Shown piece after piece: positions 18,031 through 27,682 of a stretch of 54,195 bases of DNA. This DNA is from Compostibacillus humi (GTDB taxonomy: Bacteria; Bacillota; Bacilli; Bacillales; Amphibacillaceae). Position numbers and translations under genes: made by a program. Where the stretch lies: NCBI RefSeq assembly GCF_014637175.1, contig NZ_BMEV01000015.1, positions 1-54,195 of the forward strand, written 5' to 3'. Every line of letters starts with the position of its first letter. Position 1 is the first letter of the stretch. The notes under the pieces were generated by a model. That model made no database searches, was not told where the DNA came from, and worked only from the letters and a program-made list of their open reading frames with translations.

Positions 18031-19386
18031 ATGCTCTTTACAATAAAATGGTTAAGCAACCTATTTCCTGAATATAAAGGACCCATTAGTGATGCACCTA
18101 TTGATAATGTCATTACCGACAGCCGGCTGGAAACAGAAAACGCCCTCTTTATTCCGATTATTGGCGAGCGGTTTGACGGGCACCAATTTGTTTACCAGGC
18201 ACTTGAGCACGGAGCGAAGGCTGTTTTTTGGGATAAGAAAAAGGAGCTTCCGGAACATTTTCCTGATCACATTTCGCTGTTTTTTGTCGATGATACGACC
18301 GAAGCATTGCAATTATTAGCGATGAAATATCGGGAAGAAATTAATCCGAAGGTGATTGGGGTTACCGGTTCGAACGGCAAAACGACGACGAAAGATTTGG
18401 TCGCATCTGTCGTAAAATCTTCCTATATATGTCATTATACAAAGGGAAATCTCAACAACCATATCGGTTTGCCGTTAACGATTCTTTCCATGCCTAGGGA
18501 TACGGATGTACTTGTTGTGGAAATGGGCATGAATCATTTTGGAGAAATCGAAGCCCTTTCCCGCATTGCGAAACCGGATTACGGAATAATTACGAACATT
18601 GGCGAATCCCATATTGAATTTTTAGGTTCGAGAGAAGGAATCGCCAAAGCAAAATTAGAAATTACGGCCGGAATGAAGAAGGACGGTCTGCTAATTGTGG
18701 ACGGAGACGAACCGCTCCTTTTACATGAACAAACCGGATTGGAGAAGATGACTTGCGGTTACGGCAAAGAATGCGATTATCAAATCAGGGAAGTTCATCT
18801 ATCCATCCATGGCACCCGTTTCACCGTGTCTCGCGGTGGGGAGTTTTCAATACCGCTTGCCGGCAGGCATCATGCAAAAAATGCCCTCTTTGCCATTGCC
18901 GTTGCCGAAAAATTAGGGATTTCCTCCACTGAAATAAAAGATTCATTGGCGTCCATGGAAAATACCGGAATGCGCTTTGAAATGTTAAAAGGAAAAAACG
19001 GGGTATCGATCATTAACGATGCCTACAATGCCTCACCAACATCGGTGAAAGGCGCTATTGAAACAGTGAAACAATTGGCTGGATACGAAGAGAGAGTTCT
19101 CGTGTTAGGGGACATATTAGAGCTCGGCAGCCATGCAGAGGAAATGCACGCTTCCATTGCTGAGGTAATAGAAAAACCGATTACAGCTGTATTGACATAC
19201 GGAGAGAAGGCGAAACTAATATCAGAATCGGTAAAGAAAAATAGACGGGATATTTTATGCAAGCACTTTGATACGAAAGAAGCCTTGTTACATGAATTGC
19301 CTGCTTATTTCCATGAAAATGCAGTCATATTGTTTAAAGCATCAAGAAAACTGCAGTTTGAAACATTCATTGAAAGTATCATATAA
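18031..19386 (+). CDS. murF: UDP-MurNAc-tripeptide:D-Ala-D-Ala ligase MurF
   Basis: MurF completes the UDP-MurNAc-pentapeptide by adding D-Ala-D-Ala with ATP. The 451-residue protein has the Mur N-terminal domain (DSRLETENALFIP region), the ATP loop GVTGSNGKTTTKD (about 110-122), the central-domain NIGESHIEF, and NDAYNASPTS in the C-terminal part, all typical of MurF. It starts three bases after the murE stop, with AAAGGGGAAA upstream, so the two are co-translated from one message. Confidence 0.96.
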   Translation: MLFTIKWLSNLFPEYKGPISDAPIDNVITDSRLETENALFIPIIGERFDGHQFVYQALEHGAKAVFWDKKKELPEHFPDHISLFFVDDTTEALQLLAMKYREEINPKVIGVTGSNGKTTTKDLVASVVKSSYICHYTKGNLNNHIGLPLTILSMPRDTDVLVVEMGMNHFGEIEALSRIAKPDYGIITNIGESHIEFLGSREGIAKAKLEITAGMKKDGLLIVDGDEPLLLHEQTGLEKMTCGYGKECDYQIREVHLSIHGTRFTVSRGGEFSIPLAGRHHAKNALFAIAVAEKLGISSTEIKDSLASMENTGMRFEMLKGKNGVSIINDAYNASPTSVKGAIETVKQLAGYEERVLVLGDILELGSHAEEMHASIAEVIEKPITAVLTYGEKAKLISESVKKNRRDILCKHFDTKEALLHELPAYFHENAVILFKASRKLQFETFIESII

Positions 19387-19415
19387 TGGACGGTTTATAA
19401 GAGGAGGTTACAGTA

Positions 19416-20396
19416 GTGAATACAGTTGCCATATTTTTAACGCTTGCCATCGCATTTTTAATTACCGTCCTTATCTCTCCCTTATTTATTCCGTTGCTGC
19501 GAAGACTAAAATTTGGTCAGAGCATTAGGGAAGAAGGACCGCAATCCCACCAGAAAAAAACGGGGACACCAACAATGGGCGGAATCATGATTGTAATAAG
19601 CATTGTAGTAACGACAGTAATTATGGTACTCCGGATTTCCCCCGGGACGATCGGCTTCGAATTTGGATTGCTGCTTTTTGTCCTTTTAGGATATGGTTTG
19701 TTAGGATTTTTAGACGACTTTATTAAAGTTGCAATGAAACGGAATTTAGGCTTGACGTCGAAACAGAAAATGCTCGGCCAAATTATTATTGCTCTTATTT
19801 TTTATTTTATTTTAGTCCGTCAAGATTTCCCTACATATATTCAAATTCCGGGAACAGACATCCAATTTGAATTAGGTTGGGCATATGCAATACTGATTAT
19901 TTTTATGCTTGTCGGGTCTTCTAACGGAGTCAACTTGACCGATGGGCTGGACGGATTATTAGCAGGAACTGCGGCTATTGCCTTCGGTGCTTATGCTATT
20001 TTAGGCATGTATTTTGGTACAAGTGTGGAGGTCGTCATATTCTCTTTAGCCGTTGTTGGAGCTTTGCTTGGGTTTTTGGTTTTCAATGCCCATCCGGCAA
20101 AAGTTTTTATGGGTGACACCGGCTCATTAGCATTGGGCGGCGCCATTGCGGCGGTAGCAATTTTAACGAAAACGGAATTTCTCCTTGTTATCATTGGCGG
20201 AGTTTTTGTCATTGAAACATTATCGGTAATCATCCAAGTTATTTCTTTTAAAACGACCGGCAAACGGGTATTTAAAATGAGCCCTTTGCATCACCATTAT
20301 GAACTGTTAGGATGGTCGGAATGGCGTGTTGTTACGACATTTTGGCTCATCGGATTATTATTTGCCATATTAGGAATTTACATTGAGGTGGGCTAA
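19416..20396 (+). CDS. mraY: Phospho-N-acetylmuramoyl-pentapeptide transferase MraY
   Basis: MraY transfers phospho-MurNAc-pentapeptide to undecaprenyl phosphate, forming lipid I, the first membrane step of peptidoglycan synthesis. The 326-residue protein is polytopic (about ten membrane helices). It shows the family signatures [18 protein letters not shown] (Asp-Asp Mg2+ motif), NLTDGLDGL and the C-terminal PLHHHYE. The start is a GTG after GAGGAGG. Its location between murF and murD is the standard dcw order. Confidence 0.97.
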   Translation: MNTVAIFLTLAIAFLITVLISPLFIPLLRRLKFGQSIREEGPQSHQKKTGTPTMGGIMIVISIVVTTVIMVLRISPGTIGFEFGLLLFVLLGYGLLGFLDDFIKVAMKRNLGLTSKQKMLGQIIIALIFYFILVRQDFPTYIQIPGTDIQFELGWAYAILIIFMLVGSSNGVNLTDGLDGLLAGTAAIAFGAYAILGMYFGTSVEVVIFSLAVVGALLGFLVFNAHPAKVFMGDTGSLALGGAIAAVAILTKTEFLLVIIGGVFVIETLSVIIQVISFKTTGKRVFKMSPLHHHYELLGWSEWRVVTTFWLIGLLFAILGIYIEVG

Positions 20397-20398
20397 CA

Positions 20399-21745
20399 TT
20401 GAGTAAATTAGCGGATTTTCCATATTACCGAATACTAGTCCTCGGTCTGGCCAAAAGCGGGACGGCTGCTGCCAGGGCGCTGCTACAACATGGAAAACAA
20501 GTACGGATTAACGATAAAAGTGCAAAGCCGGAAGACCGTCTTATTAAAGAGCTCGAGGATTTGGGGGCCGAGGTTTTTTATGGCGACCATCCTCTTGAAG
20601 CATTAAATAATATGGAAATAGTTGTGAAAAACCCTGGAATTTCCTACGACCATCCGATTGTACGCGAAGCAATCAGCAAAAATATTCCGGTGATTACGGA
20701 AGTGGAATTAGCTTATTATCTTACTGAATCACCGATTATCGGAATTACAGGGTCCAATGGAAAAACAACGACGACAACGCTGATTACGAAAATGATTGAA
20801 TCAAGCGGCATTCCAGTAAAAGTAGCAGGCAACATCGGGATTGTAGCAACGGATGTTGCCCTGTCGATTGATGAAGATACGACGATGGTATTGGAACTTT
20901 CTTCTTTTCAGCTGCAGGGTACGGAGAAGTTTAGGCCGAACATTGCCGTTCTATTGAATATTTATGAAGCTCATTTGGATTACCATAAAACGTTTGAAAA
21001 TTATACAGCGGCGAAATGCAATATTTTCAAAAATCAAACCGAAGAGGATTACGTTGTATTTAATGCGGATGATCCGATCATTATGAATGAAATTTCTCAT
21101 GCAAAGGGAAGGCTAGTTCCTTTTTCTGTGAAAAACATGACGGAGGATGGTGCTTACATAAGCAGCGGGAAAATTTATTTCCGCGGGGAAGAGATTATTC
21201 ATGTTGACGATGTCGTCCTTGTCGGAAACCATAACTTGGAAAATATTTTGGCTGCCGTTGCTGCAGCAAAATTAAGAGGCGCAGAAAATGAAGCTATCCG
21301 CAATGTTCTTGCCACTTTTTCCGGGGTAAAACACCGTCTCCAATACGTGGAAACGATTGAAGGCAGGAAATTTTACAATGATTCCAAGGCAACAAATATT
21401 TTAGCAACGCAAAAAGCTTTAGCTTCCTTTACCCAGCCGGTAATTCTGCTTGCTGGCGGACTGGATCGGGGAAATGAATTCACTGATTTAATCCCATACC
21501 TTAAAAACGTAAAAGGAATGGTATTATTTGGCCAGACGAAAGGAAAATTGCAACAGATTGCTGAACAGGTACATATCCCTTATATACTTGCGGAAAATGT
21601 AGAGCAAGCAGCGGAACAGGCCTTTCACATGTCAGTTGAAGGGGATGTCATATTGCTTTCTCCTGCCTGTGCCAGCTGGGATCAATACAGGACCTTTGAA
21701 GAAAGAGGTGACATGTTTATACAAGCCGTGCATAGACTAATGTAG
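20399..21745 (+). CDS. murD: UDP-MurNAc-L-alanine:D-glutamate ligase MurD
   Basis: MurD adds D-glutamate to UDP-MurNAc-L-Ala using ATP. The 448-residue protein has an N-terminal Rossmann-like domain (LVLGLAKSGTAAA), the ATP loop ITGSNGKTTTTT (about 116-127) and the C-terminal YNDSKATN and SPACASWD signatures. The TTG start lies two bases after the mraY stop with GAGGTGGG upstream, implying translational coupling. MurD is followed by spoVE and not, as in non-sporulators, directly by ftsW-murG. Confidence 0.96.
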   Translation: MSKLADFPYYRILVLGLAKSGTAAARALLQHGKQVRINDKSAKPEDRLIKELEDLGAEVFYGDHPLEALNNMEIVVKNPGISYDHPIVREAISKNIPVITEVELAYYLTESPIIGITGSNGKTTTTTLITKMIESSGIPVKVAGNIGIVATDVALSIDEDTTMVLELSSFQLQGTEKFRPNIAVLLNIYEAHLDYHKTFENYTAAKCNIFKNQTEEDYVVFNADDPIIMNEISHAKGRLVPFSVKNMTEDGAYISSGKIYFRGEEIIHVDDVVLVGNHNLENILAAVAAAKLRGAENEAIRNVLATFSGVKHRLQYVETIEGRKFYNDSKATNILATQKALASFTQPVILLAGGLDRGNEFTDLIPYLKNVKGMVLFGQTKGKLQQIAEQVHIPYILAENVEQAAEQAFHMSVEGDVILLSPACASWDQYRTFEERGDMFIQAVHRLM

Positions 21746-21808
21746 GGGCTTGTTTCATGTTCAAAGAATGATTTTGCCCCTATATCGATCAGGTAAAGGG
21801 GTGTTTTT

Positions 21809-22921
21809 TTGTTTCTAAAAAAATGGAACTATCGTTCTCAGCCTGATTTCCTGTTACTGGCGATTATATTAGCATTGCTCCTTTTCGGGGTAATCATGGT
21901 CTACAGTTCTTCCTTTGTTTGGGCGGAATACAAGTTCGGCGACAGCGCCTATTATTTGAAAAGACAGCTGCTCTTTGCAGCCGCCGGGGTAGCTGCCATG
22001 CTTTTTGTCACGTTCATCCCTTATCATACGTGGAAAAAGTATGCGAAACTGATTCTGCTCCTTTGTTTTCTCTTGCTTCTTATCGTTCTCATACCAGGGA
22101 TTGGCTTGGTGCGCGGAGGTGCCCGGAGCTGGATAGGGATTGGCGCCTTTAGCATTCAGCCGTCGGAATTTATGAAATTAGGTTTAATTATTTTTCTAGC
22201 GTCCATTCTGTCGGCGAATCAGAAGTACATTACTTCATTTCAAAAGGGCTTTTTGCCATGTGTTTTGTTAATTTTCTCTTCCTTCGGATTAATTATGCTC
22301 CAGCCGGACCTTGGAACAGGCATGGTACTCGTACTAAGCTGCATGGTGATGATTTTTGTTGCCGGCGCCCGTATTTTGCATTTTACCGGACTGGCTTTGC
22401 TCGGCGTTCTCGGTTTAGTGCTCCTGATTTTGTCCGCTCCTTATCGGATTAGCCGTATTACTGCATTTTTAAACCCGTGGGAGGATCCGTTAGGGGATGG
22501 ATTCCAGATTATCCAGTCCCTTTATGCGATTGGACCTGGAGGATTAATGGGGTTGGGGCTGGGGAACAGTTTGCAAAAGTATTTCTATTTGCCGGAGCCG
22601 CAAAACGATTTTATTTTCGCCATTCTGTCCGAAGAATTAGGGTTTATTGGCGGAACGGCAATTATATTGCTTTTTGCACTATTGCTTTGGCGGGGGATAA
22701 AAGTATCGCTTGAAGCTCCGGATTTATTCGGAAGATTGCTCGGAATCGGTATCGTCTCCATGCTGGCCATTCAGGCAATGATTAATATTAGTGTCGTCAT
22801 CGGTTTAATACCTGTAACAGGAATCACGCTGCCATTTTTAAGTTATGGCGGATCGTCATTAACGCTAACTTTATGTTCAGTAGGGATATTGCTAAATATT
22901 AGCATTCATTCAAAGATGTAA
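21809..22921 (+). CDS. spoVE: Stage V sporulation protein E (SEDS glycosyltransferase)
   Basis: SpoVE is a FtsW/RodA-type (SEDS) lipid II polymerase for spore cortex, partnered with SpoVD. The 370-residue protein has about ten membrane helices and the family signatures VYSSSFVWAEYKFGDS, GARSWIGIGAFSIQPSEFMK, NPWEDPLGDGFQIIQS and the C-terminal GLIPVTGITLPFLSYGGSS (long motifs abbreviated). It closely resembles B. subtilis SpoVE rather than the vegetative FtsW. The TTG start follows AGGGGTG. A weak sigma-E-like pair (ACATGTT, 13 bases, CATAGACT) lies in the end of murD. murG, normally next, is missing. Confidence 0.93.
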   Translation: MFLKKWNYRSQPDFLLLAIILALLLFGVIMVYSSSFVWAEYKFGDSAYYLKRQLLFAAAGVAAMLFVTFIPYHTWKKYAKLILLLCFLLLLIVLIPGIGLVRGGARSWIGIGAFSIQPSEFMKLGLIIFLASILSANQKYITSFQKGFLPCVLLIFSSFGLIMLQPDLGTGMVLVLSCMVMIFVAGARILHFTGLALLGVLGLVLLILSAPYRISRITAFLNPWEDPLGDGFQIIQSLYAIGPGGLMGLGLGNSLQKYFYLPEPQNDFIFAILSEELGFIGGTAIILLFALLLWRGIKVSLEAPDLFGRLLGIGIVSMLAIQAMINISVVIGLIPVTGITLPFLSYGGSSLTLTLCSVGILLNISIHSKM

Positions 22922-22991
22922 CAGAACTGGAAAAAATTGTTTTGATTTTTAAATAAAATGAAATAAACGGCGGTAAAAAAACTTGGTAAAC

Positions 22992-23070
22992 TAGTCTTGT
23001 AGACTATATAAATATGACTATTTTATGATATAATTTCAATTAAGTGGATATAAGCGGCAATTGGTGCCGT
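22992..23070 (+). promoter_or_regulatory. Intergenic control region before divIB
   Basis: In the 187-base spoVE-divIB gap there is an inverted repeat TAGTCT-TGT-AGACTA (22992-23006) and an extended -10 TGATATAAT (23026-23034). A CGGCA/TGCCG hairpin (23055-23069) follows, with a T-rich stretch after it. This looks like a promoter with a leader hairpin for divIB-ftsA-ftsZ. No trace of murG or murB coding sequence is visible. Confidence 0.45.
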
Positions 23071-23108
23071 TTTATTTCTTTAAATTTGCAAAAAAAGGAA
23101 GAAATGAG

Positions 23109-23906
23109 ATGAGTGAGAAAAAGATTGTTTCAATTGAGGACCGGATTCCAAAATTGAAACAAGCTCGCAAAAAGAAAGCTAATCGACGTCTTATTTTCTA
23201 TTTATCCATCTTTTTCTTCTTAATTTTTATTATCGTTTATTTGCAGTCTCCATTGAGCCATGTTCGAACGATTGAAATTACAGGAAATAACAATATTACC
23301 GATGAAGAAATTATAAAATGGAGCGAAGTAAACGTCAAAACGAATATATGGATGATAGATTTAGAATTAACGGAGAGAAATTTGCTGGAAAATCCAGTAA
23401 TACATAAAGCGGAAGTATCGAGGGATTTGCCGTCAACGATCCGTATTCAAGTTGAAGAGCATAAAGTTGTCGGCTACTTGAAAAGGGACAACCTCTACTA
23501 CCCTGTTCTTGGCAATGGGGTCGTTCTCGATGATGCTTCCCAAAAGGAGTACAGCGGAAATTCACCGTTGCTCCATCAGTTTACGGATGAAGATGTTTTA
23601 CATAGAATGGCAGCAGAATTGAACAAATTGCCAGAAACAATTACATCCCTCATTTCGGAAATCTATTGGCTTCCAGAAGAGGATAACCCAAATCGCATTC
23701 TCTTATATATGGTTGACGGATATATTGTGGATGCAGCTATCCGTGATTTTTCAGAAAAAATGGAAGTTTATCCGTCAATTGTTGCCCAATTGGACCCGGA
23801 AGTGGAAGGAATTATTCATCTTGGAGTTGGAGTTTACTTTGAAGCGTTGACAGAAGAAGAAAATAGCAGCTCAGAAGATACGGAAATAAACACGAGTACT
23901 GAATAA
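23109..23906 (+). CDS. divIB: Cell division protein DivIB (FtsQ family)
   Basis: DivIB is a bitopic divisome protein that stabilises FtsL-DivIC at the septum. The 265-residue product has a basic cytoplasmic segment (about 1-27), one transmembrane helix (about 28-46), a POTRA domain beginning HVRTIEITGNNNIT (about 51-64) and the FtsQ-like beta domain. The tail is rich in Ser, Glu and Thr. The ATG is six to seven bases after AAGGAAG; an in-frame codon at 23061 would add 16 residues without a Shine-Dalgarno. It follows spoVE directly because murG and murB are absent. Confidence 0.93.
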   Translation: MSEKKIVSIEDRIPKLKQARKKKANRRLIFYLSIFFFLIFIIVYLQSPLSHVRTIEITGNNNITDEEIIKWSEVNVKTNIWMIDLELTERNLLENPVIHKAEVSRDLPSTIRIQVEEHKVVGYLKRDNLYYPVLGNGVVLDDASQKEYSGNSPLLHQFTDEDVLHRMAAELNKLPETITSLISEIYWLPEEDNPNRILLYMVDGYIVDAAIRDFSEKMEVYPSIVAQLDPEVEGIIHLGVGVYFEALTEEENSSSEDTEINTSTE

Positions 23907-23940
23907 CAATTGCAGAATGTACAGATTTTTCCATTTTTTT

Positions 23941-23967
23941 AAAGGAATATACATGTTTTTGTGGAAC
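23941..23967 (+). promoter_or_regulatory. Candidate sigma-H promoter of ftsA-ftsZ
   Basis: AAAGGAATA fits the sigma-H -35 (RWAGGAWWW) and GAAC, at the expected distance, resembles its GAAT -10. B. subtilis ftsAZ has a sigma-H promoter that raises FtsZ at the onset of sporulation. One core base of the -10 mismatches, so this is tentative. Confidence 0.4.
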
Positions 23968-24031
23968 TAACTATATATGTTCCTAATCATGAATAAGCGG
24001 ATCGTTTTTTTAAATTTGGAGGTGCCTTTCT

Positions 24032-25312
24032 TTGAATAACAGCGAAGTACTTGTAAGTCTAGATATTGGAACAACAAAAATCAAAGTAATCATTGGTGAA
24101 GTGTTTAATGATTCATTAAATATTATCGGAGTCGGAACGGCAAAATCAAACGGTATGAAAAAAGGTGCCATCGTGGATATTGATCAGACTGTTCAATCGA
24201 TAAAAAGTGCTGTAGAGCAAGCTGAACATATGGTCGGGATGGAAATTGAGCGGGTCATCGTTGGGATTAACGGAAATCATATAGGGCTTCAACCTTGCCA
24301 TGGTGTCGTAGCCGTTCAAAGTGAAAATCGGGAAATTGGCGACGAGGATGTGAAAAGGGTTATTGAAGGCGCTCAAGTCATGTCCATTCCGCCGGAAAGA
24401 GAAATCATTGATTGCATACCCCAGCAATTTATCGTTGACGGGCTGGACGGAATAACCGATCCCCGGGGAATGATCGGAGTTCGTTTAGAAATGGAAGGTA
24501 CGCTTATTACGTGTTCAAAAACCGCTTTACATAATCTATTAAAATGTGTCGAGCGTGCCGGACTGGAGGTAGCGGATATTTGTCTGCAGCCGATGGCAGC
24601 GGGAACGATCGCCCTGTCAAAGGACGAAAAAAACATGGGAGTTGCCTTAATTGATATAGGCGGAGGCTGTACGACAATTTCCATTTTTGAAAATGAACAT
24701 CTGCAAAGAACAAGCGTTATTCATCTAGGCGGAAATCATATTACAAAAGATTTATCGATCGGACTTCGAACATCAACTGAAGAGGCAGAGGACGTAAAAT
24801 TAAATTACGGTCATGCCTTTTACGATGATGCGCAGGAAGAAGAGACTTTTGAAGTATCCATCATTGGCAGCAATCATCGGGAAACCCATAATCAGTTGGA
24901 AATCGCAGATATAATTGAAGCAAGACTGGAAGAAATCTATGCTTATGCCGAAAGAGAGATTCGCAAAATGGGCTATTATGATATGCCTGGAGGCTATGTG
25001 CTTACAGGCGGCACAATGTCGATGCCCGGAGTGCTCGAATTGGCAGAAGATGTGTTCCAGGCTAATGTCCGGATTGCGATTCCAGATTACATTGGAGTAA
25101 GAGAACCACAATTTACTTCTGGTGTTGGCATTTTACAATTTGCCTATCGCAATGCTAAAATTCAAGGAAAAGATTTATACCCGGCAGTAAAAATGGGACA
25201 AGCTGCCAATGACATGAAACCGAAAAGGAATAAAAAAGAGAGCCATTCCCAAAGTGCGCAAAGAAAAGAGCCGAGAAGAATGGCAAACCTGTTTCGCTAT
25301 TTCTTTGATTAA
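24032..25312 (+). CDS. ftsA: Cell division protein FtsA
   Basis: FtsA is an actin-fold ATPase that tethers FtsZ filaments to the membrane. The 426-residue protein has the phosphate-1 motif [11 protein letters not shown] (about 9-19), the SHS2 (1C) domain, a phosphate-2 motif [11 protein letters not shown] (about 205-215) and the adenosine motif [13 protein letters not shown]-terminal amphipathic helix ([12 protein letters not shown]) serves as the membrane anchor. The TTG start follows GGAGGTG. ftsZ follows after 50 bases. Confidence 0.96.
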   Translation: MNNSEVLVSLDIGTTKIKVIIGEVFNDSLNIIGVGTAKSNGMKKGAIVDIDQTVQSIKSAVEQAEHMVGMEIERVIVGINGNHIGLQPCHGVVAVQSENREIGDEDVKRVIEGAQVMSIPPEREIIDCIPQQFIVDGLDGITDPRGMIGVRLEMEGTLITCSKTALHNLLKCVERAGLEVADICLQPMAAGTIALSKDEKNMGVALIDIGGGCTTISIFENEHLQRTSVIHLGGNHITKDLSIGLRTSTEEAEDVKLNYGHAFYDDAQEEETFEVSIIGSNHRETHNQLEIADIIEARLEEIYAYAEREIRKMGYYDMPGGYVLTGGTMSMPGVLELAEDVFQANVRIAIPDYIGVREPQFTSGVGILQFAYRNAKIQGKDLYPAVKMGQAANDMKPKRNKKESHSQSAQRKEPRRMANLFRYFFD

Positions 25313-25362
25313 TTGGATGGAAGTTACATGTTGACATTGCATACAAATTAGGAGGAACGATT

Positions 25363-26484
25363 ATGTTAGAATTTGATACAAGCATGGACGATTTAGCGAT
25401 AATTAAAGTTGTAGGCGTAGGCGGAGGAGGCAATAATGCAGTTAACCGCATGATTGAACATGGAGTAGAAGGTGTAGAGTTTATCGCTGTCAATACAGAT
25501 GCCCAAGCACTCAATCTGTCGATGGCGGAAATGAAAGTACAAATCGGCACGAAATTAACAAGAGGACTAGGTGCGGGAGCGAATCCGGAGGTCGGGAAAA
25601 AAGCTGCGGAAGAAAGCAAAGAACAATTAGAAGAAGTGCTGCAAGGTGCAGATATGGTTTTCGTTACGGCGGGAATGGGCGGTGGAACCGGTACTGGCGC
25701 AGCACCGATCATTGCCCGAATTGCCAAAGATTTAGGCGCATTAACCGTCGGTGTCGTAACAAGACCTTTCTCCTTCGAAGGAAGAAGAAGAGCGAACCAA
25801 GCCATCTCCGGCATCGAAGCATTAAAGGAAAATGTGGATACTTTAATTGTTATACCGAATGACAGGCTATTGGAAATTGTAGATAAAAACACGCCAATGC
25901 TTGAAGCATTCCGTGAAGCGGACAACGTTCTTCGCCAAGGGGTACAAGGAATTTCCGACTTAATTGCAAAACCAGGGTTGATTAACGTGGATTTTGCCGA
26001 CGTGAAAACGATCATGCATGATAAAGGGTCTGCATTGATGGGAATCGGCATTGCTACAGGTGAAACGAGAGCAACAGAAGCAGCGAAAAAAGCGATCTCT
26101 TCTCCTTTGCTTGAAACATCCATTGATGGAGCCCACGGAATCTTAATGAATATTACCGGCGGCACGAATTTAAGCCTGTTTGAAGTGCAGGAAGCGGCAG
26201 ATTTAGTAACATCTGCAGCCGATAAAGAAGTAAACGTTATTTTTGGTTCGGTAATCAATGAGAATTTATCCGATGAAATTATTGTAACTGTCATTGCTAC
26301 CGGTTTTGACGAGGCGAAAAAAAGTGCTGAACCGCAACAAAGGCAATCCCGTCCTCTAGCAGCAAGTCAGCATGCGGCAACAAGAGAGGAGCCGGCACCT
26401 CGGGACCATGTACAGTCAAAGCAGGAAGAGGATGAATTAGATATACCTGCATTTTTAAGAAACCGCAAGCGAAATAGAAGGTAA
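25363..26484 (+). CDS. ftsZ: Cell division protein FtsZ
   Basis: FtsZ is the tubulin-like GTPase that forms the division ring. The 373-residue protein has [13 protein letters not shown] (about 18-30), the tubulin signature GGGTGTG (106-112), the T7 synergy loop NVDFADVKT that completes the GTPase site of the next subunit, and a variable glutamine-rich linker. It ends in the conserved peptide [17 protein letters not shown], which binds FtsA, SepF and other partners. AGGAGG precedes the ATG. It is the last dcw gene and is followed by a strong terminator. Confidence 0.98.
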   Translation: MLEFDTSMDDLAIIKVVGVGGGGNNAVNRMIEHGVEGVEFIAVNTDAQALNLSMAEMKVQIGTKLTRGLGAGANPEVGKKAAEESKEQLEEVLQGADMVFVTAGMGGGTGTGAAPIIARIAKDLGALTVGVVTRPFSFEGRRRANQAISGIEALKENVDTLIVIPNDRLLEIVDKNTPMLEAFREADNVLRQGVQGISDLIAKPGLINVDFADVKTIMHDKGSALMGIGIATGETRATEAAKKAISSPLLETSIDGAHGILMNITGGTNLSLFEVQEAADLVTSAADKEVNVIFGSVINENLSDEIIVTVIATGFDEAKKSAEPQQRQSRPLAASQHAATREEPAPRDHVQSKQEEDELDIPAFLRNRKRNRR

Positions 26485-26486
26485 GC

Positions 26487-26528
26487 AAAAACTTCAATCT
26501 CCACGAATGCCGGGGATTGAAGTTTTTT
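26487..26528 (+). terminator. Terminator of the dcw cluster after ftsZ
   Basis: AAAAACTTCAATC and GATTGAAGTTTTT form a long stem (with CC/GG pairs inside) followed by seven T residues. It separates the division cluster from the sporulation genes. Confidence 0.88.
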
Positions 26529-26632
26529 TGTACTCTTTTTCTCCCTATAAATCTCCGTTCTGAAGATCAGCACCTTCCTTCTACACTATTCTCCAAAACA
26601 ACTGAAAATTAGCCCCATTTTGCATACAAAAA

Positions 26633-26665
26633 ATGACAGACTTTGCCTTTAAAATTAGCTATACT
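26633..26665 (+). promoter_or_regulatory. Candidate Spo0A-type sigma-A promoter of spoIIGA
   Basis: ATGACA (26633-26638) and TATACT (26660-26665) are spaced by 21 bases. The B. subtilis spoIIG promoter is known for an over-long 22-bp spacer that Spo0A~P compensates. The adjoining TGACAGA loosely resembles a 0A box. The gap between ftsZ and spoIIGA (275 bases) otherwise holds only the terminator and an AT-rich stretch. Confidence 0.4.
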
Positions 26666-26759
26666 CTCTATAACCCTATTAATATGATTTCTTTTCTTTT
26701 TATTTGGCAGCTTCCTTGAAAAACTAGAAGTTTTTCACGAGGCGGAGAGGACGAGTTCA

Positions 26760-27668
26760 TTGACCATCTATTTGGATACAGTATGGCTATTAAATTTCAT
26801 CTTTGATTTGATGCTGCTTATGTTAACGAAAGGGATTGCCAGATTTTCTGCTCCGGCATGGCGGATTTGGATTGGTGCGCTGGTAGCTTCCTTCATCGTG
26901 CCGATTCTCATCATATTTCCTGACAGTTTCGTCCAAAGTGTTCTATTTAAAGTTATTTATTCATTCATTATTATATTTTGTGCCTTTGGTTTTCATTCTA
27001 TATTTCAGTTTTTGAAATTATTTTTTATCTTTTATTTTGTCACATTTTCCATAGGAGGTGGATTAATTGCAGTCCATTATCTTTTTTCCCATTCCATAAC
27101 AGGTAATGGTTTTCTCGTAGCAGCAGGTCATGGAGACCCTATCAGCTGGGTGTTTGTCCTCGTTGGATTTCCGCTTAGCTATTTGTTTACGAAACATCGG
27201 ATGAACCAGCATATCATTGATAAAATCCGCTATGAACAGTTATATACGGTAACGATACAAATCAAAAATGAAGCATATACAACAACTGCATACGTGGACA
27301 GCGGAAATCATTTGACCGATCCGATTTCCAAAAAACCTGTTGTCATCTGTGATGAACCCTTTTTAAAACAATGGTTCTCAAATGAGGATTGGGAATCGCT
27401 AAAGAAGGCAGCTGATAGTTTCGATATGGACCTCTTGCCTGAAGAATGGGAACATTTGATTCATTTTATTCCGTATCAAGGTGTAAATGGAAATGGTGTA
27501 CTGCTGGCGATTCGTCCGGAAGCATGTACAATCCATGAAACGAACCGGACATTGCGAACGCGAAAATTTTTAATCGGAGTCCGCTTTGGAGAACTGGCAA
27601 AAGATGGCACTTATCATTGCCTGCTCCAGCCGCAAATTATGCAATTTGCAGACATACATTCGGCTTAA
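26760..27668 (+). CDS. spoIIGA: Sporulation sigma-E factor-processing peptidase SpoIIGA
   Basis: SpoIIGA is the membrane-embedded aspartic protease that converts pro-sigma-E to active sigma-E in the mother cell after the forespore signal SpoIIR. The 302-residue protein has five hydrophobic segments in its first ~145 residues and a C-terminal cytoplasmic domain with the catalytic motif DSGN (Asp180; B. subtilis Asp183). The TTG start, nine bases after GGAGAGG, gives [13 protein letters not shown], matching the family N-terminus. sigE, its substrate, follows 14 bases later. Confidence 0.95.
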   Translation: MTIYLDTVWLLNFIFDLMLLMLTKGIARFSAPAWRIWIGALVASFIVPILIIFPDSFVQSVLFKVIYSFIIIFCAFGFHSIFQFLKLFFIFYFVTFSIGGGLIAVHYLFSHSITGNGFLVAAGHGDPISWVFVLVGFPLSYLFTKHRMNQHIIDKIRYEQLYTVTIQIKNEAYTTTAYVDSGNHLTDPISKKPVVICDEPFLKQWFSNEDWESLKKAADSFDMDLLPEEWEHLIHFIPYQGVNGNGVLLAIRPEACTIHETNRTLRTRKFLIGVRFGELAKDGTYHCLLQPQIMQFADIHSA

Positions 27669-27682
27669 GAGGAGAGATGAAA

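Noticed and set aside
25331-25336. TTGACA upstream of ftsZ as a promoter -35
   Set aside because: The -10 position 17 bases downstream falls on the ribosome-binding site and has no TATAAT-like sequence.
25155-26294. Minus-strand 379-codon ORF opposite ftsZ
   Set aside because: The composition (Ser, Pro, Ile-rich) is that of the antisense frame of a well-conserved gene. ftsZ is complete on the other strand.
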